Positions 10,053 to 20,023 of a stretch of 64,000 bases of DNA are shown here, one piece after another. This stretch comes from Latrodectus hesperus (Eukaryota > Arthropoda > Arachnida > Araneae > Theridiidae). A model generated the notes under the pieces. That model worked only from the letters and a program-made list of their open reading frames with translations. It had not been told where the DNA came from and made no database searches. Location of the stretch: the NCBI GenBank assembly GCA_037975125.1, contig JAJQOW010000218.1, positions 62,001 to 126,000 of the forward strand. The letters run 5' to 3'. Position 1 is the stretch's first letter. Every line of letters starts with the position of its first letter. The translations under genes and the position numbers were made by a program.

Positions 10053-11733
10053 TGGAAATCATATCTCTACCTGAATGAAATCCTGTGAGAAACCGCATTG
10101 TAAATAAATTGTGTGCATCCTGTAAATATCTCAATTTTATTTAATCTTATAAAAAAATTTTTTTCCATATTTGTTTTTGTCTTCCGTTGTAAATATTCTA
10201 ACGGAACTTGGTCTTTATCAAGAATTATTGTCATTAACCTGTGTTTTTTCTTTGTAACTCTTTTGTAAATATATTAACGGAATTTGTGTGCTTCAAAGAA
10301 TTATTGTAATATTCCTGTGTATTCTCCTTATATTTTCCTTCGTAAAAAAGTTTATAGGAATTTTATGTGTACCAAGAATTATTGTCATCATTTAAGTGTC
10401 TAATACTAGGATTACTCAATTACTTAGTCCAAAAACACAAGTCATTCAGAGTGCTATACCAGTGGGAGCACTTACCTCTATATTTTTGTATTATTCATTA
10501 TTGTATCTTTATTTCTGATTTGTTAATCACCAGGCCAAGACTATCCAAGGATTCTAATTCATTACAGAAGAAAACGAGGTACATGGCCGGAAGGCTACAG
10601 ACCTCCCTCAATCCTAGATAAAAATAAAAACATCCCCGTTGTAATTCAATCATTGAGATGACACTTCTATGATGTGATAAGGGGAAAAGCAGATGTACGT
10701 GTCATTAAGGCACCCTGAGGGAGCGTGTCTTCAACGCGCACCTATTGCTTCCCGATAGTGCTGCTGCACGCAAGCGGCACGCCGAAAAGTACCACACACT
10801 GAAGCGATGGATGCAAGATCTTACGCATGCGCAGTACATCGGAGCTGATATTGTTTACATTTCTACTCTTCTGTTCCGGCGTTTACTTGTCTGTTTCGTT
10901 GTCTCTGCGTTTGCCTGAGAATTTATGTGGCCTCTTAATCGTTGACATTGTTATTAAATATTAGAAGTTTTAAAAAGAAAAGAAAATACTTTATTAAAAA
11001 ATGATATTAATATGACTTATATTGTAAACACAAAATATAATTTCATTTTGTCTCGCATTTGAAAAACAAAATTATCGCAATAGGCAAGGTATAAAACTTA
11101 AGAAAATGTTTGATTATAATTTCAAATCACAACTGATTTCTATTGAATCTTATTTACTGTTCTTTAAGAACAAAGGCACATTCTTCCAATTTATTAATTA
11201 ACACAACACTAAATTTACACTGATTCATATTTCAGGTTTAAGTCCGATTAAAATGGCATTAAAATACACAAATTGGAATTTTTTTCAAATAAAAAATAGG
11301 TAAATTTGCAAAGGTTGTAAATTTATTGCTCTATTTAAAATTATAAATTGAAACCAAGTTTCATTTCTTTACGTAACATTAACATAAATAAACTAAATAC
11401 GATGTACTTTCCAGTACTTCTGTTGTGAATAATATCGTAATAATCTCTTGCTGGGATATGTTAATTGTAAATGCTATTAAAACTAAAAATCATAAGTATT
11501 AAAAACTAACTAGAGAATAATACATTTTTAAAGGAGCAAAAAATGATCTTTTTACTTGGTAACTTTCTCATATTTCTGCCCAGTTCACAATAGGTGTTAT
11601 TTTAATGTTTCTTCAATTCATGGACTCAAAAATGACATTAGAAATATTGTATTAAAGTTATTTTCAATATATTAGAATTTTTTTATAAATTTTTGCTACT
11701 TTTTAATGATATTTAAAATTTGTTATGATATCT

Positions 11734-11773
11734 AAGTATAAATTAATACATATTTATGTATTAATTTATACTT
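11734..11773. repeat. Perfect inverted repeat (hairpin), 17-bp arms
   Basis: Arms 11,734-11,750 and 11,757-11,773 are exact reverse complements around a 6-base loop. Composition is AT-only except for two C/G pairs. Function unknown. Confidence 0.85.
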
Positions 11774-13779
11774 ACAACAAATTAGTGCAATATGAATCAG
11801 TTCAAAAATAAAAGTAATTAAAAATAATATATATCAATGGAAATTATTAAAAAATTACGTAAAAAGTATTTTAAATGAAAAAAATTGAGCAATCCAAATA
11901 GTAACTCTTATAGGTTTATGTTATTTAAAAATTAGTTTGAACAAAATTATAATAATGTACAAGAAAATATGTGAATACTAAAACCTATAGCAACTCATTT
12001 GGATAGAGGTTCTTAATAGTACTATAGTATTTAAACTAGTTTTTTTTAAAAATAAGATTACTTTAATTTGATAATGTTTTAAAATTTAGAAACTAATAGT
12101 TCAGAAACATTTTTACGTTTAAACAAGAAATTTCATAAAACTTGTATAAAATTTACTTCAAAAGATGATTTATTTCAACTGCAAATTCTTATCGATTAAA
12201 AATGTTTTGCACGGAAAATTTATTAATTTTATCAAAATTTCGTAAAATTTTTAAATTGCATATTTTAAATTTACATATAAATAAACTACAAATCATTAAA
12301 AATTAGAATAAAAATAACCAGGGAATTTCGTTTCAATCGATATTTCCATCAAAGGTTTTTTTGTGACTTAAATACTAACTACTATTTTGATTAGAATAAT
12401 CTTCGCTAAAAACATATATTGTAGGAAATATTTTTTCACAAAATTAATGAAACTGGTTAAATTCAGCATATTCTCTCATTCGTGAACAATGTAAATTCAC
12501 TTTTGAAGAAATGAAATCAAACACAAAGAAATACACATGCAGGCGACAAGCGATAAAAATAGCGCAAGTCACAAATGGTAGACACCTGTCACTTAAGTGA
12601 CGCGTTTGTGATAAATACTGCTCCAGTGTGCGTGCGCAGCATAGGGAAAACCAGTTTTAACGGCGCGATGTCGTGCTGCTCGTCTTCTGTCGCCTCAGTG
12701 TGCGGCCTGCATAAGAATTAGAGTCTTCAGCTCCCTTGATATGTGCTTGAGTGAAAGCATAAGCTATATGGCCGCCTCCATAAGTAGATTTTAAACAAGA
12801 TTCCCAGACTGGTAAGGGGTTAAATATCATCAACAAAATCGAAAATTTATTTTCCACAGAGAAGTTTTCTTAATTTAATAACAGCTAATGTTTCTATTAT
12901 GCTGTTTGATATTAAAAATATTGTGCATCTATAATCAGAATAAAGAAAGGCTCTACGTTTTTATTTCAAGCATTGTTTTAGCCTCGTAACCAAGGGAAGA
13001 AAGGAGGGGAGGGGGTAATTCTCTAAGCAGCTCTGAAACTTCCAGGGGAGGGAGCTGTCTTTCTGGAATCGAAATGGGATACAAAAGTAATTACCTCCGA
13101 ATTCTAAGAAATTCCTTAAAGTCAATTTCATCAATGCTTCCCAAATACCGCTAGTTTAACTCGCGTAAATTGTCATTATTCATCAAATAACATTGTTTTG
13201 TTGATAGACCATGGACTTCGTTGGAAAAAAGTCTATAGATTTTCAAAATATTTAGTAAAATATATTAAAAACACTATCAAGTTCTTTTACAGTCAAAACA
13301 CAAACTTTTTTACTACAAAAATTTGTATTTCCTGTGTCTACCATGTATTCTTTACATTTACTTTATTTAAAACCGATTTTGAGCTAGTGTAAATATTTAT
13401 TAACAAAGCTTCAAGTTTTAAAATTAAATTACTACATACTTAAAATCAACTTTATCAACTTTAAAGTTTCGGAAATTATTTTAATTAGTAATCTTGTTTC
13501 TAAATTCGTATTTAAATTAAAAAATTCTTTTATCAAACATTGCATGATTAATGTATTAAATTATAATTTCTTTTTAATGTTTAAGTACTCATTAAATGTT
13601 TCTTAAAAATTATTTTTACTACTTATGTTATTTCATATATATAAGTGTATTTTATAGGTTTAGAAAGAAATCACTCAAGAGAAATATTATATAACCAGGC
13701 GTATAGATTGTCAAATTAAAAATTAGAAACGTCTTTAAATGTTATAAAATTATTGATTGAAAAAGTGCACCATTGCGTA

Positions 13780-13945
13780 AATGTTGTCACCCGACAATCA
13801 TTGCACAAGAGCTTATTAATCTGGGACTTACATTTTAAAGCGGATTACTATACACACAGACAAGCCTAACGTGGGATTCGAACCCATGAACAGTTGAACA
13901 AGAGCGCTAACTTTCCAGCTTCTATTGTGCAAAACAATGCGTAAA
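13780..13945 (-). mobile_element. SINE, family F
   Basis: On the minus strand there is a B box (gggttcgaatccc, near 13,883) in a tRNA-like head near 13,930. The body contains taatccgctttaaaatgtaa and resembles 896-1,010 and 14,125-14,230. The edges are approximate. Confidence 0.5.
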
Positions 13946-14124
13946 TAATTCAGAATGAGAAGAAGTTCTACGTTTAATTAAGAAATATTTCAAAATCCTC
14001 TAGAGATAATATTATTAAACATTCAAAATAAGTAGAAATTTTACCCTGGTAAAAAACCGGCTGAGAAAACTTCTCAAATTAAAATGATGCGATATAACTC
14101 TTAGAATTTCTTATCTGAATGCCT

Positions 14125-14230
14125 GTAATTTCTGATTTGTCGCTCAACGCTCATTTCATGCACATGTGGTCTAATTGGACAAAGGACCCACAGCTAAGTC
14201 TTTAATTCCTGGTGATAATATGAATCACTG
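14125..14230 (-). mobile_element. SINE fragment, family F (tail part)
   Basis: Shares ttgtcgctcaacg and the downstream taattgg/gaccc phrases with 896-1,010. No head is visible. Confidence 0.4.
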
Positions 14231-14376
14231 AAAATTATAAATTATATTCATACAGTGTGTCACTTTTAGAAAAAATAAAAATATTGTACGTTTACATTGC
14301 TTAACTGAAAATTTCTGATTTATATATATCTATATATATTAGAAAACTTTATTTTATAAAGAAATTTGTTGAACTA

Positions 14377-14565
14377 TTGAAGCTATTTACTTTCATAACA
14401 TCCTATGGTGAAGATGTTTTTGCAAATATGAAAATCGCACTTCAAATTATCCTCCTTCAGTATCCATTGTGTGCTACTTATGAACGTTCATTCAGTAAAT
14501 TAAAAATAATTATGACAAACTTAATTTCAACCATCGCATGTGATCGCCGAAATAACTTACATTGA
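14377..14565 (+). pseudogene. hAT-family transposase C-terminal fragment
   Basis: About 60 codons with ALQIILLQYPLCATYERSFS followed by KLKIIMTNLISTI. This matches the dimerisation signature of hAT transposases, a short hydrophobic run, then ERSFSKLK, then a leucine/arginine stretch before the ERLN-like end. No upstream catalytic core was found, so it is a relic. The start used (TTG) is only the edge of the open frame. Confidence 0.6.
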
Positions 14566-14828
14566 GGGTGACGTCACTGTGTATCGACTGAATGGCATTA
14601 TTACTTCTAACTATTATCGAAAAACAAAAAATTACATCTGCAGACTCTACTTTCAGAAACTCCTCTGCTAAAGCTGTACAACGCATTTCACTGGAAGCAC
14701 TCAAGCGGCCTCATTCTCTTCACTGACAGATATTATGAACAGTTCCCTACCTCCCCCCAGCCTTCAAAAGTTGCTTAAGAAGTTTAAAAATATTTTGATG
14801 CTTAAAAGAAAAAACTTTAAGAGCAATT

Positions 14829-14845
14829 ATCTGTATCTGTATCTA
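14829..14845 (-). repeat. LINE 3 terminal short-repeat tail
   Basis: About three copies of a gatacA-type hexamer (minus strand gatacagatacagat). Several LINE groups end in short tandem repeats instead of poly(A). Confidence 0.6.
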
Positions 14846-14864
14846 TTTTCGTTTACGAAGTGTC

Positions 14865-14881
14865 GGCCTGCGAAGCAGGCC
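14865..14881 (-). other. LINE 3 3'-UTR stem-loop
   Basis: A perfect 7-bp stem (ggcctgc/gcaggcc) with a 3-base loop lies 20 bp before the terminal repeat tail. A conserved stem-loop near the 3' end is how several LINE groups have their RNA recognised by their own RT; that role here is inference. Confidence 0.6.
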
Positions 14882-15205
14882 TTTACTTCTTCATCTGTGA
14901 TAAGTCCTTGAAGGAAGACATTGCGGTACTGACAGGGAACGCTAGTCTTGAAGCGTGAAGAACCGGGTCTTGGCGGTGAAAGCCAATCAGCAGAGAGTTG
15001 AGAGGCAGAGCAATGAGTAGGAAAAAAATTTTTTTTCTTAATGAGTTGAAAATTTTATTCTAATCGATAATACAGGAAATAATAAAGTTAAAATAAAATT
15101 GTTATATACAGTGAAAATAGAAAAAATAAGAAATAATCCTGAATAAATGAAGAGTAATATGAGAGAAGTTAAGTAAGGCTATATACTCTATATACAAAAA
15201 TTATA

Positions 15206-16534
15206 CTAAACATATTCATCTAAATAATGTCTGGCGATTGGCCTATATTTACAGTCTTCTATGAGATACTCATAGCGAAGAACTTGATTAAATGCACCAT
15301 CTGTGCAGTTAACTCCTTTATCGTAGAATTTTTTATTTAGGTTAGCAATATGGTCTAGAATATCAATAATTTTCAGATCTTTTGAAATGTTTTTATTGCG
15401 AATAGAGTAGGGTGCCTTCGTAATTTTTCTAAGTATTTTATGTTGATACACTCTAAGTTTGTGTTTGTCTCTTGGCGTAATAGTATTCCACACAGGTGAA
15501 GCATAGGTGATGATGGGTCTAAACATTGTAAGGTAGAGCAGTCTCTTGAGTTTCAGTGTTAAATTTGAGTTTTTACTAATTAAGTTGAATAGGCATCCAT
15601 AAGCTTGAGTGGCTTTTTTAATAACGTTATTGATATGTGCAGTCCATGAAAGCTGAGTAGTAAATATTAATCCAAGATATTTAATGGTTTTCACTTCCGG
15701 AATGATTTTATCGAATAGATAGAGTTTATTATGTTGAAATAATTTTATTTTATTTCTCTTTTTTCTATTAAATACTATAAGTTGGGATTTATCAGCATTT
15801 ATATTTATTCTCCATTTACTGCACCAGTTTTCGATGTTAATGAACGCATTTTGAAGTTTAGGAATAGCATTATTCGGCCTCATAGAATCAGCTATAATAG
15901 CAGTGTCATCTGCGTAGAAAGCAATTTGAATTGAGTTATATTCCAAACCGGGGAAGTCATGGGTGAAAAATAGGTATAAGATTGGGCCCAGGATGCTACC
16001 TTGGGGGACTCCAGCTTTGATGTTCAGAGTAATAGAGTTTTCATTATTGTATTTAATATGGAAGAAGCGATGAGTTAGATATGAGGTGATGAGTAAAATT
16101 ATATCAGTGTTTATGTTGAGTTTTATGAGTTTGTATAGTAGGCCTTCGTGCCATACTCTATCAAAAGCTTTTGCTATGTCGAGCATGACCATAGCTGTAT
16201 ACACATTGCGATGAATATTTTGACCTATAATCTCAGTAATTCTTATGAGTTGTTTAACAGTTGATAAGTTGTTTCTGAAGCCATATTGTTGTTTCGGAAT
16301 TAGGTGAAGATAACATTTAATTCTATTATAAATTATTTTTTCAAATATTTTTCCTAAAACTGGAAGCAGGCTGATAGGTCTGTAGTTTTCAGGTATTCTG
16401 AGATCTTTTCCAGGCTTTGGGAAAAGAATTATGGTAGCAGTTTTCCAGATTGTAGGAAAATATGATATTTTAAGGCAGTTATTATAAATATTTATGAGTT
16501 TGCGAATAAAGTCCAATGGTAAATATTTGATCAT
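15206..16534 (-). CDS. LINE 3 ORF2, reverse transcriptase block
   Basis: 442 codons open from an internal ATG to the stop at 15,206. RT landmarks in order: FPKPGKDLRIPENYRPISLL, QYGFRNNLSTVKQ, LDIAKAFDRVW, AGVPQGSILGP and the catalytic FYADDTAII near 15,907-15,933. These are followed by IKYLGLIF, ITYASPVW and APYSIRNKNI. The true ORF2 starts upstream at the endonuclease; this block is the longest undamaged part. A stop and frame changes at 16,535-17,555 separate it from the endonuclease, so the full protein is not encoded. Reverse transcription in target-primed insertion is the family role. Confidence 0.85.
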   Translation of the reverse strand: MIKYLPLDFIRKLINIYNNCLKISYFPTIWKTATIILFPKPGKDLRIPENYRPISLLPVLGKIFEKIIYNRIKCYLHLIPKQQYGFRNNLSTVKQLIRITEIIGQNIHRNVYTAMVMLDIAKAFDRVWHEGLLYKLIKLNINTDIILLITSYLTHRFFHIKYNNENSITLNIKAGVPQGSILGPILYLFFTHDFPGLEYNSIQIAFYADDTAIIADSMRPNNAIPKLQNAFINIENWCSKWRININADKSQLIVFNRKKRNKIKLFQHNKLYLFDKIIPEVKTIKYLGLIFTTQLSWTAHINNVIKKATQAYGCLFNLISKNSNLTLKLKRLLYLTMFRPIITYASPVWNTITPRDKHKLRVYQHKILRKITKAPYSIRNKNISKDLKIIDILDHIANLNKKFYDKGVNCTDGAFNQVLRYEYLIEDCKYRPIARHYLDEYV

Positions 16535-17554
16535 ATTGTTAGTAATATTATCTTCTCCTGGGGCTTCTTTGGTCTTTAGATTTTTAATAATTTAATTATT
16601 TCATTATCATTCGTTGGTGTAATGGTATTATGAGGAATATAAGCTTGCATATAGTTTTGAATAAAAGAATTAATACCATTAGTGAAGGACTCATCTGTGA
16701 CTTTGTTTGGTTGAAATTGTAGAAATATGGTATTTTCAAAGATGTTCAGTTTTTCATAGTTTGTATAAACTGGTCCATTTTGGCCATTAATGCAATGATT
16801 AGTTGTTGTTTTTCTTCTTAATTGTTTTGCAAATTTCCATATAGAGTTGCTTTCTGTGCTAAGGCTTTCTATTTTATCTTGCCATTGTTTAGTCCTATAG
16901 TCTGTGCAGAGTTTTTTAATTTTCTTATTAAATTTGTTGACTGTAGTTTTGAGTCGTGGGTTCAAGGTTTTATGAAATTGTTTCCTGATGCGATTTCTTT
17001 CTTTTATGATTTCTGTTATGCTATTTGGTAATTTTAAGTAATTTTCGTGGTATTTAATTTTATGGGTTGCTATTTCTTTTGCATGATTGATACTTTCATT
17101 GAATAAGTTTATATCAATATTTATTTTATTTTTAATTTCTTGATTATCATTACTATTGGGTTGATTATTGTTGATTAATGATTGATTTTCTTTGTTAACT
17201 TGATCTTGAAGAATATTATAATAGAGTTGCCAGTTGGTTCAGAATAAAAATTTATTCGTAATATTTTTCTTTATTCCCAGGCATCCAAGAACTGGAAAGT
17301 GATCAGAAGAGAGATCATAGATACTCTGTGCTGATAGTGGGTAGCTGGTATTTGTAAGAAAAATGTCCAAGATGTCTCCTTGGTGTGTATAGTGGAAATG
17401 CGTAGGTTCGATTGGAGCAATTATTTTTAAATTATAATTTTGTGCTATTTCTAATAATTTAGCTCCATTTTTTTAGTAGTGTTGCATCCCCAGGTGATGT
17501 TCTTGCTGTTAATGTCACCTGCAGCAATTGTAGGAATATTAGCAGGAAGAATGT
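16535..17554 (-). pseudogene. LINE 3 ORF2 linker, frame-broken
   Basis: Contains the end of the endonuclease (a SDHFPVLG motif near 17,300), then a Lys/Asn-rich linker including an intact run of 129 codons (16,965-16,576). At least one in-frame stop (near 17,238) and frame changes interrupt it. Codon usage and composition match the flanking LINE 3 blocks. Confidence 0.7.
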
Positions 17555-18013
17555 TCATAATTTCTTGGTCTTGTAAATTATGCTTAGGTCTGTTGTATTT
17601 TGTATGATTAGTATGATTAGGTCTGTTGTATTTCTGTTAATTTTGAATTTTAGATTATTTTCCAGGTTGATGATAGCTGAAGTTTCTTCAAAACCGTCTC
17701 CTATTTTGCTACTATACAGTGTGGAATTAAAAGATCTTTTGATAAAAATTGCGGTTCCTCCACCAGCATGATGTGTCCTATCAGTACGATATACGTTGTA
17801 GTTTGGTAATTTAAGACTCATATTTGGTCTTAAGTGGGTTTCTGTGATTATGGTAATATCTATATTATGTTTATCTAGAAAATTCATGAATTCAGTAATT
17901 TTAGGCTTTAGGCTACGTGCGTTCCAATTCACAATTTGAATAGGTGAGAAATTTAAGCTCTTAATTGTCATTGTTGGTTGAGGTTGCTGTCTGTTGTACA
18001 GCCATTGCTGCAT
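17555..18013 (-). pseudogene. LINE 3 ORF2 N-terminus, endonuclease domain (truncated by frameshift)
   Basis: 152 codons. Endonuclease landmarks: IVNWNARSLKPKITEF, ITETHLRP (catalytic Glu) and TDRTHHAGGGTAIFIK. The frame begins with an ATG at 18,013, overlapping the end of ORF1 by 53 bp; a second ATG (MTIKSL) just before the ORF1 stop may be the natural start. The reading frame is lost at about 17,600, where a direct duplication (gattaggtctgttgtatttt-like) is visible. The product would lack the catalytic Asp and His residues. Confidence 0.75.
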
Positions 18014-18553
18014 TGAATTGTTTGAGCTGATTAATAAGATCTGTTATTCCTGAGTTTTTGATATAAGAGATTAGATTTTGTAATTCAGAAAAAATATTTT
18101 TTGCTTCATTTATAGTTTCTTTGTTTTTACTAATGGTTTCATTCTTGTGGACTAATTCATTTGCATAAGATAGGTGTGGATTAGTGCTTGGAATAATCTT
18201 GCTTTTGATGGCCTCGACTTTGTTGTTGTTGAGGTAGTTTGATTTTGGAAATTTATTACAGCCCCTATAGCTGGCAGGATGAGCTTCTCCACAGTTTGCA
18301 CATTTAGCTGGAGTGGACATGTCTTTTTTGCATTCTGAGTGGTGATGATCACCAGCACATTTCACACATTTAACTGCGTGATGACAGGAAGTTTGGGCGT
18401 GGTAGAACCTCTGGCATCTGAAGCACTGTGTTACTCCTTTACGGCCTTTGTAAGATTCAATTTTGACCACCAGGTTAAAAAGATGCGAGATATTATAGAT
18501 TTCTCTAGATTTGTCATTTTTCGGTAGAGTGACAATAAATAGAGGCAAATTAA
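17961..18553 (-). pseudogene. LINE 3 ORF1 C-terminal part with zinc knuckles
   Basis: The recognisable LINE part starts at NLPLFIVTLPKND, equivalent to MPLFQVHLP in LINE 1. Three zinc knuckles follow: CFRCQRFYHAQTSC, CVKCAGDHHHSEC and CANCGEAHPASYRGC. A short coiled segment ends at the TAA near 17,961. The open frame extends to 18,596, but its first 14 or so codons come from the unrelated repeat at the truncation junction. The N-terminal two thirds of ORF1 are missing. Confidence 0.75.
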
Positions 18554-18624
18554 CATATTCATTGCTGGACAGAAACAGTATTACTGCACGAAACATTACA
18601 CAGCCAGAAATTCACTCTAAAAGT
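18553..18624 (-). repeat. Copy of a dispersed repeat at the LINE 3 5' junction
   Basis: The minus strand matches 8,455-8,526 (+) with only a few mismatches over about 72 bp. Homology stops exactly where LINE 3 coding sequence starts. Confidence 0.75.
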
Positions 18625-19833
18625 GTTAAACTGAAGGCTGTATAATTTAGTACTTGGAAAATACAAGTGTTTCAGAACCATGTACCCAATTTGGTTGGGT
18701 CTCCGTAATTAGATTAAAAGCATAAAACTATAAAATTAGAAAAAAAATTCCACACGAGCTCCCTTATTAGGCCCCCCAAGAATATCCAGTCAGTGGAGTT
18801 CTAACAAGTATCCAAAGAAGAGTCCTGAACGTCAATTTTAGCAATGCTGTGGTCTTCGATTTACATTCCTATTATTTTTTGTGCAAGCGAAAAGTGATTA
18901 AGAAAGAAAGAATAGGTATTTATGCATTATCCCATCGACCTTTTTCGCCTTTAGATTAAACCATACAATATTGCGAATTTTATAATTATTTTTCGAAATA
19001 TGAAGGAAAAACAGAATAGTTTGCTTACATCTTAGCACCATATAGAATGCAAATGGATAAAAATTTTATTTGCATTTTGTATGGTGCTATATTGCATTAA
19101 TAACGACATTTATTTTTTTAACAGATACAGTCAACGGGATAATACCAAAGTACAAAAGAAAGAGATTTCGATATTTTAATAAAGATGGGAATAAACATAA
19201 ATGGAAATAAAATAACTTGATAAAAATAATTTTACTAAATAATTGTTTTCAACACTCTATACTGGTTTAATTATAAATTAATATTTCAAGTTGTTTTCTT
19301 ACAAAATTAAAAAATTTTGTCAATTCAAATAAAAGATTGTTTAAAATTTTTTGGCATACCTGTATTGCTCTAATAAACTCTGGATGTAATATAAATTTCA
19401 TTAAAAAAAACTGCAGGATTATATAAAATAGCTTGTTATTTAATGTGTAGAGTGCCTATTTTTTTCAATTAAAAATTCTAAATAAGTAATGTTAGTACTT
19501 CATTTAAGAGTGCAACTAATTTATTTGAAAGGTTTATTAAATTTTAAAAATGAGAATTTATAAATTTCCTTTAATGTTTTAATAGATGTTATAAGCATAA
19601 ATAGGAATAAAATACCATGCGTAAAAAAATGTCACATTACTATGCTTACATAACAAATATCAGGTTTCATTATAAATTCATCATTTAATGCAGGTTTTTT
19701 TTTCTATTTTTCACTTTATCATGCTTCTATAAACTTCAAATACTGTTGCCACTGAAAAGAACATATATGATGTAAAACACGAGAAAAACCAAATTTGGCA
19801 ACAAAAAAAATATGAAAAATAACAAAAACCTGA
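18625..19833. other. No recognisable feature
   Basis: AT-rich, low-complexity intergenic or intronic sequence. No ORF of note on either strand. Confidence 0.5.
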
Positions 19834-20023
19834 CTTCCTCAGTACACACATGCCATAGGTACCCGTTTATAGGGTAGGCACAGCCTTTCACAACCCATTC
19901 ATACAAGGAAAGGACAAAGACAGGATAAATAGAGAGAAAATACATCCATGCCCGAACTGGGATTCGAACCTAGGACCTCCCTATCCACAGTCAGGCACTC
20001 TGACCACAAGTTGGGCGGCAACA
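19834..20023 (-). mobile_element. tRNA-derived SINE, family A (3'-truncated)
   Basis: Reverse-complement copy of the SINE at 96-370. The B box (gggattcgaaccta on the plus strand) is near 19,960, and the phrase ataggtacccgtttataggg near 19,854 is shared. The match is lost after the ctgaggaagtc equivalent, so the tail is missing. Confidence 0.75.

Larger units (their letters stand above)
9087..10630 (+). mobile_element. LINE 2: 5'-truncated Jockey-type LINE, split by a SINE
   Basis: Homology starts abruptly inside the RT catalytic motif (DTAIL of FADDTAIL) at about 9,087, the usual sign of incomplete target-primed reverse transcription. The ORF2 C-terminal half runs to 10,052 and is interrupted by the SINE at 9,514-9,729. 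An AT-rich trailer of about 570 bp follows, ending near 10,630 in a gataaaaataaaaac tail. The 3' boundary is an estimate. Confidence 0.75.
10640..14370. other. AT-rich stretch without a recognisable gene
   Basis: No convincing ORF. Two less AT-rich islands, at 10,680-10,920 and 12,540-12,730, contain CpG-bearing words such as cgcatgcgca and gtgcgtgcgcagc. They bracket about 1.6 kb of very AT-rich sequence with a perfect hairpin at 11,734-11,773. I looked for terminal inverted repeats between the islands and saw none. A purine-rich run (aagaaaggaggggagggggt) lies near 13,000. SINE scraps lie at 13,780-13,945 and 14,125-14,230. Confidence 0.5.
14827..18553 (-). mobile_element. LINE 3: 5'-truncated Jockey-type LINE
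   Basis: Read on the minus strand it enters inside ORF1 at about 18,553, passes the ORF1 zinc knuckles, the endonuclease (18,013-17,555), a broken linker and an intact RT block (16,534-15,206). A trailer follows with a stem-loop and a short-repeat tail that ends near 14,827. The 5' junction abuts a dispersed repeat also found at 8,455-8,526 (+). The protein sequences differ clearly from LINE 1 and LINE 4, so this is a separate subfamily. Confidence 0.8.

Noticed and set aside
10680..12730. DNA transposon bounded by the two GC-richer islands
   Set aside because: I looked for terminal inverted repeats and target duplications at the islands and saw none.
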